Assembly: GCF_010365865.1 (NCBI RefSeq)
Contig: NZ_CP048020.1
Coordinates: 372,001 to 436,000 of the forward strand
From: Treponema vincentii
Lineage (GTDB): Bacteria; Spirochaetota; Spirochaetia; Treponematales; Treponemataceae
DNA length: 64,000 nt
Reading direction: 5' to 3'
The notes below the pieces were generated by a model, which saw only the letters and a list, made by a program, of their open reading frames with translations, was not told the DNA's origin and searched no databases. Each line of letters starts with the position of its first letter. Positions within the stretch are counted from its first letter, which is position 1. The position numbers and the translations under genes are program-made. Positions 42,767 through 53,162 of the stretch are shown here, one piece after another.

Positions 42767-44029
42767 TTACAGTACCGATGAAAGATCGGCGACGACGGTG
42801 TCGATCCGTCTGTTGCTGATATGGGTAACGGTAAAGGTTATCCGGTTGCAAGTGAGCCTCTCATTAGTATGCGGCAGATAGCCCCATTTTTCAAGTAGAA
42901 AACCGCCGAGCGTGTCATAATAATCGGAGTGAAAATCGGTGTGCAGCAATTCGTTGCAATCTTCCAGTCGCAGAGCGCCGGGAAGGATAAGCTGCGACGT
43001 ATTGATAAAGCGGACCGAACGCATCGGGTCGTTCCGCGCCTTGCCATACTCATCCTGCACCGTACTGAACACTGCGGCAATGATATCATCCATCGTAATG
43101 AGTCCCGCCACACCGCCGTGTTCATCGATGACGATTGCAATATTTTGCATATTGGTATTCATCGCTCTGATAATCGAAAGGATGGAAGCGCTTTCGGGTA
43201 CAAAAATTGCAGGGCGCTGCAAAGCCGCAATTCCGGGCTTCCTCCGCTCCTGCACGGCAAACAGCAGTGTCTTATAATGGATAATACCGGTAACGGTCTT
43301 TGTTTTGGAATCGTAGACAGGCAGGCGAGAAAAACGGCTGCGACGGAACTGTTCGATAATCTGCGAGAAAGTCGCGGCGGAATTAACGTAAGTAATCGCC
43401 GTACGCGGCGTCATAATATTGCGGAGTTTTACGTCCTGCAGCAAAACGGCTTTGCGCAGCAATGCTTCTTCTCCGGCAGCAAGGGCGCCGTCTTCTTGCC
43501 CGATATGCACGAGCAGTTGGAGATCTTTTTCTTTAAGCGTATCCGGCGTTGTTTTTGAGCGGGCATTACACAGCCTGAGTACCGCTTTTGTCAGCAGCGA
43601 GAATACCGCCACAATGGGACGGAGTACGGTGTAGCAGACATACAACGGCAGCGAGGCTTTTTTACCGATTGATTCCGCCCGTTCGGCTGCCAGCGCTTTA
43701 GGGAAAATTTCGGCAAGGATGATGATCAGCACGGTAATAACCGCAGTTGCTGCAGGGACGGCCTGCGCACCGAACACATTGAGGGTAAAAGCAGTGATGA
43801 GTCCCGAATTGAGCGTATTGACAAAATTGGTACCGATAAGCGCGGTTGTAACAATTTTGTCCTTCATCTCCACCAGCCGAGCCAACCGTTGAGCATTCCT
43901 GCGGGAACTTTTTTTAAGACTGCGATATTCCGGACGCGTAATAGCCGTTACCGCGGTTTCGGTGCCGGAAAAAAAGGCTGCACAGGCGAGCAGGATAATT
44001 ATTTCAACACTGATAATAATGAGATTCAT
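42767..44029 (-). CDS. CNNM/CorC-family (HlyC-type) membrane protein with CBS domains, 1
   Basis: A 420-residue protein: DUF21/CNNM membrane region (LACAAFFSGTETAVTAITRPEYRSL, LIGTNFVNTLNSGLITAF, VLIIILAEIFPKALAAERAE), a CBS pair (IMTPRTAITYV; RFSRLPVYDSKTKTVTGIIHYK; NIAIVIDEHGGVAGLITMDDI), and a C-terminal CorC_HlyC domain (LPGALRLEDCNELL...YDTLGGFLLEKWGYLP). The family exports Mg2+ or contributes to metal homeostasis; older names call it haemolysin. Overlaps the second copy by 4 bp. Confidence 0.88.
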   Translation of the reverse strand: MNLIIISVEIIILLACAAFFSGTETAVTAITRPEYRSLKKSSRRNAQRLARLVEMKDKIVTTALIGTNFVNTLNSGLITAFTLNVFGAQAVPAATAVITVLIIILAEIFPKALAAERAESIGKKASLPLYVCYTVLRPIVAVFSLLTKAVLRLCNARSKTTPDTLKEKDLQLLVHIGQEDGALAAGEEALLRKAVLLQDVKLRNIMTPRTAITYVNSAATFSQIIEQFRRSRFSRLPVYDSKTKTVTGIIHYKTLLFAVQERRKPGIAALQRPAIFVPESASILSIIRAMNTNMQNIAIVIDEHGGVAGLITMDDIIAAVFSTVQDEYGKARNDPMRSVRFINTSQLILPGALRLEDCNELLHTDFHSDYYDTLGGFLLEKWGYLPHTNERLTCNRITFTVTHISNRRIDTVVADLSSVL

Positions 44030-45585
44030 TCTTCCACCTGCATCCGCACTTCAACTTGCTCAATGCGGTTTGCTTCAACCTTTGTTACGGTAAAAAGATA
44101 CGGTTCAATACTGATCGAATAACCGGCTGCCGGAATTTCTCCGGCCTTCTCCATAATGTAGCCGCCGATGGTGTCGCTGTACTGCGATTCAAGGTTGAGG
44201 TTCAGCTTTTCGTTTAAGTCGGCAAGCCGGGTAATACCTGCGATGGTGAAGGCTTCCTGTTCTTCAGCTCCATTACGAGCGGTTCCTGTATTATCGCTGC
44301 CTATACCATCAGCTCCTGTCCGTACCGGTGCGCTTGGTGATGCACTTGTCGGCATGGAGTTTGATGCGATCTCCGCAGGTGTTATACCGAATTCATTTGC
44401 TGCCGATGTTGCGTCGGCTTCGGTTGCTGCTATAGCCGCTGCCTGCCCTGATTTACTTACCGTCGATAGAGCTGGTGATGTGTTATTGGGTACGGCCTGT
44501 GTCGTTTCTGCCGTATCAACGTGTATGTTTGCATCCGCCATAGCGGTGTGAGTGTCCACGTCTGCCTGTACATCATACTCATCAAAAATATTGCCGAATA
44601 TTTCTTCGCTGACATCCTCAACGGTTATCAGCCCTGCAGTGCCGCCGTACTCGTCAAGTACAATCGCCATTGTCTGCTGCTCGGTATGGAATTTTTTTTC
44701 CACTTGAGCGAGCTTCGTTGTTTCAAACACAAAGAGCGGTTTACGCAGATAGGTGCTTACCTGAAAGGTGTCGCTTTCGTCCAAGTATTCAGGAGAAAAA
44801 AGGAAGTCTTTAATATAGAAGAAACCTTGTATATCATCGATATTCGTGCTGTATACAGGGAAGCGTGAAAATCGAGATTTTTTTGATAGCTCAATGATTT
44901 CTGCTGCGGCTGCTCCAATATGAATTGCTGCAATGTCACGCCGCGGCGTCATTACGCTGCGGACGGAAAAATCGCCGTAGCGGAGAATATTCGTCAGCAC
45001 GGTGCGTTCATCGCTGCCGATAAAGCCGCCCTCCTCCCGTGCCTGAAAAAACTCGCGTAAATCTGCCTCGGTAACGGCTGCTGTGTTTTGTGCTTCACGG
45101 ATACCGCAAAGCCGCAGCAGAACACCGGTAACTGCGGAAAAAAGCGTAACAATCGGCGAAAGAATTGCCATCAATAATAGGATGAAGTGGGCAAAGGCAA
45201 GACTCAAAGCATCGGGGTACACCAACGCAATTGACTTAGGTAAAATTTCGCCGAAGATCAATAGCAGTACCGTACCGGCAGTGACCGCAATACCCAGTCC
45301 GGAATCTCCGAATATCCGCAGCGCAGCAGCAGTCAGCACTACGGAAATAGCGATGTTGACAATACTGTTTCCTATTAAAATCGTCGATAAAAATTTTTGT
45401 TTGTTTTGCAGAATTTTTTCCGCCCGTGCCGCTGCACGGTTATTCCGTTCGCGCAAAAAACGCAGCTTGAGCTTATTCAAAGACAAGAACGCCGTCTCCG
45501 CCGATGAAAAAAACATCGACAGCAAAAACAGCGCCAATAAACTGACGAGAAGTAATAGCGTATGCGGGGGTTCTCCAGTATCCAT
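44026..45585 (-). CDS. CNNM/CorC-family membrane protein with CBS domains, 2
   Basis: A 519-residue paralogue of the next gene: SLLALFLLSMFFSSAETAFLSLNKLKLRFLRE, TILIGNSIVNIAISVVLTAAAL, VMTPRRDIAAIHI, RFSRFPVYSTNIDDIQGFFYIKD, AIVLDEYGGTAGLITVEDVSEEIFGNIFDEYD. About 100 residues of low-complexity Ala/Thr/Ser sequence (roughly 345-440) lie between the CBS pair and the CorC_HlyC domain (GITRLADLNEKLNLNLESQYSDTIGGYIMEKAGEIP). The insertion does not break the frame. The two genes overlap by 4 bp and probably form a heteromeric unit. Confidence 0.88.
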   Translation of the reverse strand: MDTGEPPHTLLLLVSLLALFLLSMFFSSAETAFLSLNKLKLRFLRERNNRAAARAEKILQNKQKFLSTILIGNSIVNIAISVVLTAAALRIFGDSGLGIAVTAGTVLLLIFGEILPKSIALVYPDALSLAFAHFILLLMAILSPIVTLFSAVTGVLLRLCGIREAQNTAAVTEADLREFFQAREEGGFIGSDERTVLTNILRYGDFSVRSVMTPRRDIAAIHIGAAAAEIIELSKKSRFSRFPVYSTNIDDIQGFFYIKDFLFSPEYLDESDTFQVSTYLRKPLFVFETTKLAQVEKKFHTEQQTMAIVLDEYGGTAGLITVEDVSEEIFGNIFDEYDVQADVDTHTAMADANIHVDTAETTQAVPNNTSPALSTVSKSGQAAAIAATEADATSAANEFGITPAEIASNSMPTSASPSAPVRTGADGIGSDNTGTARNGAEEQEAFTIAGITRLADLNEKLNLNLESQYSDTIGGYIMEKAGEIPAAGYSISIEPYLFTVTKVEANRIEQVEVRMQVEE

Positions 45586-45714
45586 ATTCGATAGACTATA
45601 TTAGAAGGAATTTTTAAAAATGTCAATTTTCTTATTAAGAGTGCTTCCTGCTTGACAAAATATGATACGGCATATACCTTTTTATTAGGAATATCATTCT
45701 TAAAGGAGGAAGAT

Positions 45715-46230
45715 ATGAGAAAAGAATTCCGCATTACGGCGTTGATAGTAGGTATCCTTTCTATTATTGCGGGTATCTATATGTTCGTCAGCCCGATTAC
45801 CAGCTTGGCGTCGCTTTCATTTTTTTTAGCAGTGGTCATGTTTATAAACGGTGTGTATGAAATTATCCATTATTTTGCAGACAGAGAAGATCATATCTTG
45901 ATTGTTTTGCTGAACGGTATCCTCACCATTCTGCTTTCAATTCTCGTATTCTCCAGTCCTTTGTTCACAGCTGCAACCTTTATTCCGTATCTATTTGCTT
46001 TTTGGATATTGTTCAGCGGCATTACGCGGCTTGCCACCAGTTTTAAAATTCGCTACATAACCAGAAGAGGCGGCTTTTACTTACTGTTAGTCGGCATATT
46101 GGGCATTATCTGTGGCATCGTCATGCTAATGCATCCGCTCTTTACCAGCCTGTTCGTCGCGTACATGATCGGCTTCGACTTTATTTATCACGGTATTATC
46201 AGTATCGTTTTATTCTTTAGAGGACGGTAA
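45715..46230 (+). CDS. HdeD/DUF308-family membrane protein
   Basis: A 171-residue protein with six membrane helices in three repeated pairs (ITALIVGILSIIAGIYMFVSPI; VLLNGILTILLSILVFSSP; LLLVGILGIICGIVMLMHP), the layout of HdeD. Start ATG 45715 is set by GGAGGAAG directly upstream; a longer frame from 45652 runs through promoter-like sequence (TTGACA 45652-45657, TATACC 45673-45678, with a short 15-bp gap). HdeD proteins are linked to acid stress in enterobacteria; the role here is unknown. Confidence 0.8.
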   Translation: MRKEFRITALIVGILSIIAGIYMFVSPITSLASLSFFLAVVMFINGVYEIIHYFADREDHILIVLLNGILTILLSILVFSSPLFTAATFIPYLFAFWILFSGITRLATSFKIRYITRRGGFYLLLVGILGIICGIVMLMHPLFTSLFVAYMIGFDFIYHGIISIVLFFRGR

Positions 46231-46245
46231 ACGATTAGAAGATAC

Positions 46246-46294
46246 TCATCAACTGATGCATGATACTGTGCATTAGTTGATGATAAGTTTTTTT
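46246..46294 (+). terminator. Rho-independent terminator after hdeD-like gene
   Basis: TCATCAACTGATGCA (46246-46260) pairs with TGCATTAGTTGATGA (46269-46283), 15 bp with one G-T pair and an 8-base loop, followed by a T7 run (46288-46294). Confidence 0.88.
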
Positions 46295-46445
46295 ATCATG
46301 CGATAGCCCGATTCTGTGGAGATTTTCAAAAAAGCCTAATATCTTTGCCATCACCTGTTTGCGAGCTTGTCATTTATTGGGTATTTCTTGTATATTCCGT
46401 ATATATTTCATATATGGTATAATTCCACCGCGAGTGAGGTAAACT

Positions 46446-47507
46446 ATGAGTCGTCATTTAAAAAGAACAGTCTCCATTTTTTTCTGCATCGTAGTAATAC
46501 TCCCTTATCTCATCATTTTTACCGCTTGCCGCGATACACGGGAAGCAATCCTTTACCTCTATAATTGGACATACTACACCCCCGATTCCGTTATCCAAGC
46601 TTTTGAAAAAAAATACAATGTCAAAGTTGTCTACGATGATTTCGCTTCAAACGAAGATATGTTTGCCAAACTCATGGCCGGTTCAAAAGGTTACGATCTG
46701 GTAGTTCCATCGGCAGACTATGTTTCAATCATGATCAAACTTAACATGCTTGAACCTATCGATGTATCAAAAATCCCGAATATTCGCTATCTGCGTCCGG
46801 AGATCCTCACTCGAATCGACTACGATCCAAAAATGGAATTTTCAGTGCCGTATTATATGGGAGCCGCTGGTATTGCAGTAAACACCAAAGAAGTGCCCGA
46901 TTATGAGCGCAGCTGGAATATCTTTGAGCGGAGTGATTTAAAAAACAGAATGACAATGATGGATGATATGCGGGAAGTGCTCGGTGCTGCACTAGGTTTT
47001 TTAGGTTACCAGCCGAACAGTACGGATCCCAGTGAACTGGAGCAGGCATATCGGTTGATCCAAAATGATTGGAAACCGAATCTCGTAAAGTTTGATGCGG
47101 ACGGTTTTGCAAAGTCTTTCGCATCGGGAGACTTTTTGGCAGTGCAAGGATACGCGGAATCGATTTTTGCGGAGTTGCAAGAAGATCAAACACAGGATGT
47201 CGATTTTTTTATTCCGCAAGGCGTTCATTCAGCCCTGTATATCGACAGCTTCTGTATTCCCGAAGGGGCTCCTCATCCGGAACTTGCACATGCCTTTATC
47301 AACTTTGTGCTTGAACCTACCGTTTATGCCGAGTTCTTAGATACATTCGGCTTTCCAGCTTCTATCCATACGGAGGCAGGGTACTACCAAAAGAAACGAC
47401 CTCACTACGCACTCGACGATCTTAAAGATTGCATTCTCAAACAAGACCTCGGTGCAAACTTAGAACTGTATAACAGCTTTTGGCAGCGGATCCGTTTTAC
47501 GCCATAG
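46446..47507 (+). CDS. potD: Spermidine/putrescine-binding lipoprotein, PotD-like
   Basis: A 353-residue lipoprotein with an N-terminal hydrophobic segment and lipobox (LIIFTAC, Cys28). Family match to periplasmic polyamine-binding proteins: LYLYNWTYYTPDSVIQAFEKKYNVKVVYDDFASNEDMFAKL, YDLVVPSADYVSIMIK, VPYYMGAAGIAVNTK, and a C-terminal FLDTFGFPAS region. The other potABC genes are not here, so the gene stands alone. Polyamine ligand is inferred from the family. Confidence 0.86.
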   Translation: MSRHLKRTVSIFFCIVVILPYLIIFTACRDTREAILYLYNWTYYTPDSVIQAFEKKYNVKVVYDDFASNEDMFAKLMAGSKGYDLVVPSADYVSIMIKLNMLEPIDVSKIPNIRYLRPEILTRIDYDPKMEFSVPYYMGAAGIAVNTKEVPDYERSWNIFERSDLKNRMTMMDDMREVLGAALGFLGYQPNSTDPSELEQAYRLIQNDWKPNLVKFDADGFAKSFASGDFLAVQGYAESIFAELQEDQTQDVDFFIPQGVHSALYIDSFCIPEGAPHPELAHAFINFVLEPTVYAEFLDTFGFPASIHTEAGYYQKKRPHYALDDLKDCILKQDLGANLELYNSFWQRIRFTP

Positions 47508-47571
47508 GATAAGCCGCCGTTCTCCAAAAAATTTTATTGCCGTTTTTCCATTTTGTGCGTAAATTTATTAT

Positions 47572-50148
47572 ATGAATATAGACAAATACACAGTGAAAGC
47601 ACGTGAGGCGTTGCAGGATGCAGCCTCACTTGCCGAACAGGACAATCACAGTCAGATTGAGCCGGTTCACCTCTTATACAAACTCTTGGATCAAGAGGAG
47701 GGGATTGTACCGCCGCTCATTGAGAAGATCGGTGCATCAACGGATCAAATCCTCGATGCGCTCGATTCTATTTTGGATAAAAAACCGCGGGTAACCGGAG
47801 ACTCTGCGCAGGTATATATGTCGCCGGTTTTAACAAAGCTCTGCGCTCAGGCGGAAAAGATCGCCGCTTCGCTCAAGGACGAGTATGTTTCCACGGAGCA
47901 TCTTCTTCTTGCGCTTACTAAAAGCGATGACGAGGTAGGTGAACTGCTCCGCTCGCACGGTATTACCTACGATGCGGCGTTGAGAGCCTTAAAGGATGTG
48001 CGGGGAAATCAGCGGGTTACCAGCGAAGACCCCGAAGCGACGTTTAACAGTCTGGAAAAATACTGCCGCGATTTAACCGAACTTGCCCGGGAAGAAAAAA
48101 TCGACCCCGTTATCGGACGTGATGAAGAAATCCGGCGGGTGATGCAGGTACTTTCGCGCCGCACTAAAAACAACCCCGTATTGATCGGTGAGCCGGGTGT
48201 CGGTAAAACCGCTATTGTCGAGGGGCTTGCCCGCCGGATTGTGTCTGGAGACGTGCCGGACAGCCTGCGCGGGAAAAAGCTCTTGTCGCTTGACCTCGGT
48301 GCCTTGGTTGCCGGAGCGAAGTTCCGCGGCGAATTTGAGGAGCGCCTCAAAGCGGTTATCTCCGAGGTGCAAAAAGCCGAGGGCAGCATCATCCTCTTTA
48401 TTGATGAGCTGCATACCCTTGTCGGCGCCGGTGCGAGCGAAGGGGCGATGGATGCTTCCAACTTGTTAAAGCCTGCCTTGGCGCGCGGTGAGCTGCGGGC
48501 GATCGGCGCTACCACCTTGGATGAGTACCGCAAGTATATCGAAAAGGACAGCGCCTTGGAGCGCCGCTTCCAGCAGGTATACTGCCCCGAACCGAATGTA
48601 GAGGACACCATTGCCATTCTGCGCGGCTTGCAGGAAAAGTACGAAATACACCACGGTGTGCGCATTAAGGATGAAGCGCTCATCGCAGCGGCGGTGCTTT
48701 CCAACCGCTATATCACCAACCGCTTTTTGCCGGATAAGGCAATCGACTTAGTGGACGAGGCCGCCAGTAGGCTCAAAATGGAAATTGAAAGCCAGCCGGT
48801 TGAGCTTGATCAGGTGGAACGCAAAATCCTCCAGATGAACATCGAGAAGGTGTCTCTTTCAAAAGAAACGGACGCTGCTTCAAAAGAGCGGTTGGAAAAG
48901 CTGGAGCAGGAGCTATCCGACTTAACCGAAAAACGGAATGTGATGCAGGCGCAGTGGCAAAACGAAAAGACCCGCATCAACGAGTCGCGGAAATATAAGG
49001 AAGAGCTTGAGCAGCTGCGCCGCGAAGAAACGCAGTTTACGCGCGACGGCAATTTGAATAAGGCTGCCGAGCTAAAATACGGACGCATACCGGAACTGGA
49101 AAAAAAGATTGCTGCCGTTACCGCAGAGCTTGCAAAAAAAGCAGGCAGCAGCGGACAGCTTCTCCGCGAGGAGGTTTCCGAAGAGGATATTGCTAAGATT
49201 GTTTCGATGTGGACAGGGATTCCTGTTGCAAAGATGCTGGCGAGCGAGCAGCAGAAGTACCTCGATCTGGAATCAGTATTGCAGAAGCGGGTTGTCGGAC
49301 AAGATCAGGCAGTACAGGCGGTTGCCGATGCCATCAGACGGAACAGGGCAGGACTTTCCGACCCCAACCGACCGCTCGGCAGCTTCCTCTGTATCGGGCC
49401 TACCGGTGTGGGTAAAACCGAACTGGCGCGCACCCTTGCAGACTTCCTCTTTAACGATGACCGGGCGCTTACCCGTATCGACATGAGCGAATACATGGAA
49501 AAACATTCGGTGAGCCGCTTAATCGGAGCGCCGCCCGGCTATGTGGGCTATGACGAAGGCGGACAGCTGACTGAAGCAGTCCGCCGCCGTCCGTACAGCG
49601 TGGTGCTCTTTGATGAAATCGAAAAAGCGCATCCCGATGTGTTCAACGTTTTCTTGCAGATACTGGATGACGGGCGGCTGACGGATGGGCAAGGCAGGGT
49701 AATAGACTTCCGCAACACGATTATCATTATGACGAGTAACCTCGGCTCGGAGCTGATTCTATCGGCAGATACTCCGGAAGCAATGGCTGCGCAGATTAAA
49801 GACCTGCTCAAACAGTATTTCCGCCCTGAGTTTTTAAACCGTATCGACGAGCTTTTAACCTTTAGACGGCTCGGCAAGGAGCAAATCCGCAAGATCGTCG
49901 ACATCCAGCTGCAGGCTGTTTCCGCACGGCTTGAAGCACGCCGCCTGCATTTGACTGTAACGGATGCTGCAAAGGACTTCCTCGCCGATATCGGCTACGA
50001 TCCCTTGTACGGTGCGCGTCCTTTAAAGCGGGCTATCCAAACCGAACTTGAAAACAAGCTGGCAAAAGAGTTGCTTTCAGGTGCTTTCGTCGGCAAGACC
50101 GACATTACGGTGGATGCCGGAAAGGGCGGCTTGACGTTCAAGGTGTAA
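47572..50148 (+). CDS. clpB: ClpB disaggregase
   Basis: An 858-residue Hsp100 chaperone, normal length. N-terminal Clp repeats (residues 1-150), first AAA module with [10 protein letters not shown] and [15 protein letters not shown], coiled-coil middle domain (about 400-530), second AAA module with [10 protein letters not shown] and [15 protein letters not shown], and a C-terminal small domain ([20 protein letters not shown]). It works with DnaK to re-dissolve aggregates after heat stress. No CIRCE or other heat-shock operator is visible upstream. Confidence 0.97.
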   Translation: MNIDKYTVKAREALQDAASLAEQDNHSQIEPVHLLYKLLDQEEGIVPPLIEKIGASTDQILDALDSILDKKPRVTGDSAQVYMSPVLTKLCAQAEKIAASLKDEYVSTEHLLLALTKSDDEVGELLRSHGITYDAALRALKDVRGNQRVTSEDPEATFNSLEKYCRDLTELAREEKIDPVIGRDEEIRRVMQVLSRRTKNNPVLIGEPGVGKTAIVEGLARRIVSGDVPDSLRGKKLLSLDLGALVAGAKFRGEFEERLKAVISEVQKAEGSIILFIDELHTLVGAGASEGAMDASNLLKPALARGELRAIGATTLDEYRKYIEKDSALERRFQQVYCPEPNVEDTIAILRGLQEKYEIHHGVRIKDEALIAAAVLSNRYITNRFLPDKAIDLVDEAASRLKMEIESQPVELDQVERKILQMNIEKVSLSKETDAASKERLEKLEQELSDLTEKRNVMQAQWQNEKTRINESRKYKEELEQLRREETQFTRDGNLNKAAELKYGRIPELEKKIAAVTAELAKKAGSSGQLLREEVSEEDIAKIVSMWTGIPVAKMLASEQQKYLDLESVLQKRVVGQDQAVQAVADAIRRNRAGLSDPNRPLGSFLCIGPTGVGKTELARTLADFLFNDDRALTRIDMSEYMEKHSVSRLIGAPPGYVGYDEGGQLTEAVRRRPYSVVLFDEIEKAHPDVFNVFLQILDDGRLTDGQGRVIDFRNTIIIMTSNLGSELILSADTPEAMAAQIKDLLKQYFRPEFLNRIDELLTFRRLGKEQIRKIVDIQLQAVSARLEARRLHLTVTDAAKDFLADIGYDPLYGARPLKRAIQTELENKLAKELLSGAFVGKTDITVDAGKGGLTFKV

Positions 50149-50196
50149 AATCGTTAATAGGTAAAACCTAACAGCTCCCTTAGATTTAGATACGAT

Positions 50197-50280
50197 GTTT
50201 AAAATTAAGCCATTATTGTAAAGACTTAATTTTAAACTCGCGGGGATGTCCCGAAAGTAACCGATTTTCGAGACATCCCC
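50197..50280 (+). terminator. Two hairpins after clpB
   Basis: GTTTAAAATTAAG (50197-50209) pairs with CTTAATTTTAAAC (50225-50237), 13 bp perfect. GGGGATGTC (50242-50250) pairs with GACATCCCC (50272-50280), with an extra CGAAA/TTTCG stem inside. No long T-run follows the second one; they probably end the clpB message or protect it. Confidence 0.65.
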
Positions 50281-50379
50281 ATTGCCCTGTCTTTTCTTCT
50301 CCACATATTGCCTTTTTCCGATAGAGATTTAGAAAGGTTCTCTCCGCTTACTTCAACTTCCCTTACCGATTCACTCATT

Positions 50380-50640
50380 CTACTTTCTGCATATCACTTT
50401 AATGTTGCACGGTGTTTCATCAAGCATCCGTTTGCATTCAAACATATCTTCAACCTGATGTGCTTTTAATTCGGCAAAGAATGATGCCAATAGTCGGTAA
50501 TCGGTGCTGTTGAGTACAAAAAGCGGTTTCTCGTCGGGATCGGTCTTTTCATCAAGGTAGACTTCCAACTCCGTTAATGAAGCGTTGAGCGTAATAGCAA
50601 GCTGAATATGCACGGCATCTATACCGGTAGACAGTACCAG
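50380..50640 (-). pseudogene. Gene remnant at edge of AT-rich gene (77-87 codons)
   Basis: An open frame that begins in-frame right after the TAG stop (50644-50646) of the AT-rich gene and continues to TAG 50380. The first possible start is GTG 50613. Sequence: LVLSTGIDAVHIQLAITL, LTELEVYLDEKTDP, ECKRMLDETPCN. Its base use looks like the rest of the genome, not like the AT-rich gene, and no ribosome site is seen. It looks like the surviving 3' end of a resident gene cut by insertion of foreign DNA, or a small gene of its own. No family recognised. Confidence 0.45.
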
Positions 50641-50643
50641 TTG

Positions 50644-53136
50644 CTATTGGCTCTGTAAGTTTATCGTAAGATATACAAGATATGTAGCGATTGAACTATA
50701 ATAAAAATCCTTAAAAGTAGAATCAATACAATATAAATTCTCAAAAAACCATTTTATTTCTCGTAGATATTGCACTCCTAATGTAGCAGCATAGTCCAAT
50801 GAGCCTAAAAACTTACTTTTTATTGTTCCATTAATATTTTTATCGTTTGTGTAAATGATATCCCAGATATCTCCTATTGCTTTAAGAGGATTTTCTAACA
50901 AATTACATTTTTCAGCATACATATATAGGTGCCGTGTTAAAAAATCCAATTGATATTCTAATATCAATAGTTCAGTCTGACTATTTTTCTTTTCTTCTTT
51001 TAAGCTCAAAATAAAATCTTTTGCATCTATAAATGCCTCAAGCAAGTTTGCAGGATATGTGTCATCAAGAATATTTGAAAGAGAATACATATCAACATAG
51101 TGGCGAGCGGTATTTCTTTCTGCAGCATAAAGTGTATGGCAAAAAAAGTTGTTTTTATTTGTTTCTCTATAATTTTCATAATACTGTATAGTATATGTTT
51201 TCTTCCTTCTTTCCTTTTTTTCATAACGATATTTTTTATCCGTATCGCTAAAAAACCTGCAGGTAAATTTTCTTAAAAACATGCATGATCTATCTCTCAC
51301 TGATACACAAGGTACTGGTATTTGTATATAATTATCAACTTCAAATCCGCAGTCAATTTCCTTAAGTGTTTTTTGATTGTTTTTTAGTGTCATAATTTCT
51401 GCTTCAGCAGCATCATCAGAAGTGAACATCATGTTTTTTTTAGGTTGGCAATAAAGATTTTTGCGTTCTTTAAGTTCACCTGCAAAATCCATTACGTTTA
51501 GTAATTTATCAATTTGTTTTTCTTCAATTTGTGAAAAATTAGATAATAATACTTTTAAAAGCTCGGTTTTTAATTCAATATTTTCAAAATTAAAAATGTT
51601 AATGGGTTGATTGGTAACAGTATTATTTATCTTATAATCTTTTAATAGAAGATTAAACAATTCCACCCATTTTTGGGGATCTGTCCATGTCGTATTCATC
51701 CTCCTATTCTTTTTTCTTTCATCAGAATTCTCTCCATATTCTCTATTCCACGACTCATCTATAAACGGCTCGTAAAATTTCTCCATTAATTCTCCGTGTT
51801 GGAAAAAATAGTGTGTTAATGCTTCTTCTGTTACGTAAGGAGATACTGGTAATTGCTTGCCTAAGTCCCAAAGAAAAAAATAAAACATCATACAAAAAAT
51901 TGAATATCTTTCGCCTTCAATTTCCTTTTGTATTTTTTCTGAATTTACCCTATCTTCCTCAGATTGGTTTTTAAAATGTTCGTAACGTGCATCTGTAATT
52001 TTTTGATTTCCATAATTATTTGCCATTTCAGTAAATGAGAAATGAGCTGCTTTTTGCTTTTTTAAGTTTTGAAAAAATAAAAATTCATCCTGTAATGCAT
52101 TATGTCTTACTGTAATAACGATATTTTTAAAACTATCTCTACTTAGATATTTTATTGCCCTATATAGACAATAAACAATTGCAGGTTTTGCTTCAAAATA
52201 ACCTAATTCTGTTTTTGGCGTTTCGCCTAAAAACACCCAAAATAAGTCATTAAAAATATCAGTTACAAATAATTCTATTTCCTTTTTCTTCTTATTTTTT
52301 GCATAATCAGTAAATATTAGTTGCATTAGATTATGTATTGCACGCCTTGAAGAACGAGGTTTATCAGTAAAATACATTCTTGGATAAGATTGCTTATTTA
52401 TTTCCGGCTTAATAATAAAATCAAGAAGACACCAATCGTAAACTTCTTGAATTGTTAGTTCTGAAAAAAGTGGAAGTGTCTCTATGATAATACCAACAAA
52501 TTTATCACTTTGGGGAAGATAAAATTCTGCATAAAGTTTATTTTTATCATTGAATTCGTATTTTGGACCTTGTGTATAATCAGGATCGAAAGGAATCGGA
52601 GCTTCTCCTGTAGTTATAAAACATGTTGAAGGAAAATCCCATGTTTCATCTTTGTTAGTATTCAAGCTATCTAAATAGACTTTTTTAAGAATAGCAGTGT
52701 TTATTTGTTTCCAGTAAGCATTTCCATTCAAAATACAATCTTTTGATGCAAACAGGCAATAAGAAATAAAAGAGAAAACCTTTTCATCAAGAATATTAAA
52801 AGCTGTTTGTTTAATAAACTTGAGTAAGGCTACATCTTCTTTTATTTTGGTAATATCTATATTATTTTTCTTAGCCTCTTTCACAATAAAAGAGGCTAAC
52901 TCTTCTTGCTCTGCTATCTTTTCTTGACCCATATTATGAATACTAAAAGCTTCATACATGCTCCAATTAAGCATATATTCTAATATTGTTACCTCTCTTT
53001 CACTTTTTTTTATCTTTTCAAAATATATATTAGCAGGTATTTTCATATATTCTGTATAATCACTTCCATTAGGCCGACCATAATTATATATGTTTCTCAT
53101 AACAGTTGCTGACATTTCTTTTAATAAATCATTCAT
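50644..53136 (-). CDS. Large unknown protein in operon with viperin, AT-rich
   Basis: An 830-residue protein, starting MNDLLKEMSATVMRN. ATG 53136 is chosen for its GAGGAG site 7 bp upstream; an ATG five codons earlier lacks one. No signal peptide, membrane segment or known catalytic motif is visible. The protein is rich in Lys, Asn, Ile, Tyr and Phe with charged helical stretches. The gene is strikingly poorer in GC than everything around it, so it was probably acquired from elsewhere. It lies 26 bp after the viperin stop on the same strand, so the two are transcribed together from the promoter at 54062-54090. A defence-related partner or effector is inferred from this pairing only. Confidence 0.8.
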   Translation of the reverse strand: MNDLLKEMSATVMRNIYNYGRPNGSDYTEYMKIPANIYFEKIKKSEREVTILEYMLNWSMYEAFSIHNMGQEKIAEQEELASFIVKEAKKNNIDITKIKEDVALLKFIKQTAFNILDEKVFSFISYCLFASKDCILNGNAYWKQINTAILKKVYLDSLNTNKDETWDFPSTCFITTGEAPIPFDPDYTQGPKYEFNDKNKLYAEFYLPQSDKFVGIIIETLPLFSELTIQEVYDWCLLDFIIKPEINKQSYPRMYFTDKPRSSRRAIHNLMQLIFTDYAKNKKKKEIELFVTDIFNDLFWVFLGETPKTELGYFEAKPAIVYCLYRAIKYLSRDSFKNIVITVRHNALQDEFLFFQNLKKQKAAHFSFTEMANNYGNQKITDARYEHFKNQSEEDRVNSEKIQKEIEGERYSIFCMMFYFFLWDLGKQLPVSPYVTEEALTHYFFQHGELMEKFYEPFIDESWNREYGENSDERKKNRRMNTTWTDPQKWVELFNLLLKDYKINNTVTNQPINIFNFENIELKTELLKVLLSNFSQIEEKQIDKLLNVMDFAGELKERKNLYCQPKKNMMFTSDDAAEAEIMTLKNNQKTLKEIDCGFEVDNYIQIPVPCVSVRDRSCMFLRKFTCRFFSDTDKKYRYEKKERRKKTYTIQYYENYRETNKNNFFCHTLYAAERNTARHYVDMYSLSNILDDTYPANLLEAFIDAKDFILSLKEEKKNSQTELLILEYQLDFLTRHLYMYAEKCNLLENPLKAIGDIWDIIYTNDKNINGTIKSKFLGSLDYAATLGVQYLREIKWFFENLYCIDSTFKDFYYSSIATYLVYLTINLQSQ

Positions 53137-53162
53137 TTTACTTCTCCTCATATTTAATATTT

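Noticed and set aside
47508-47571. CIRCE or HAIR element before clpB
   Set aside because: No TTAGCACTC/GAGTGCTAA or CTTGAGT/ACTCAAG-type arms occur in the short leader.
48009-48704. 231-codon frame opposite clpB
   Set aside because: Reverse shadow of ClpB's AAA domain; Ser/Arg-rich and without family resemblance.
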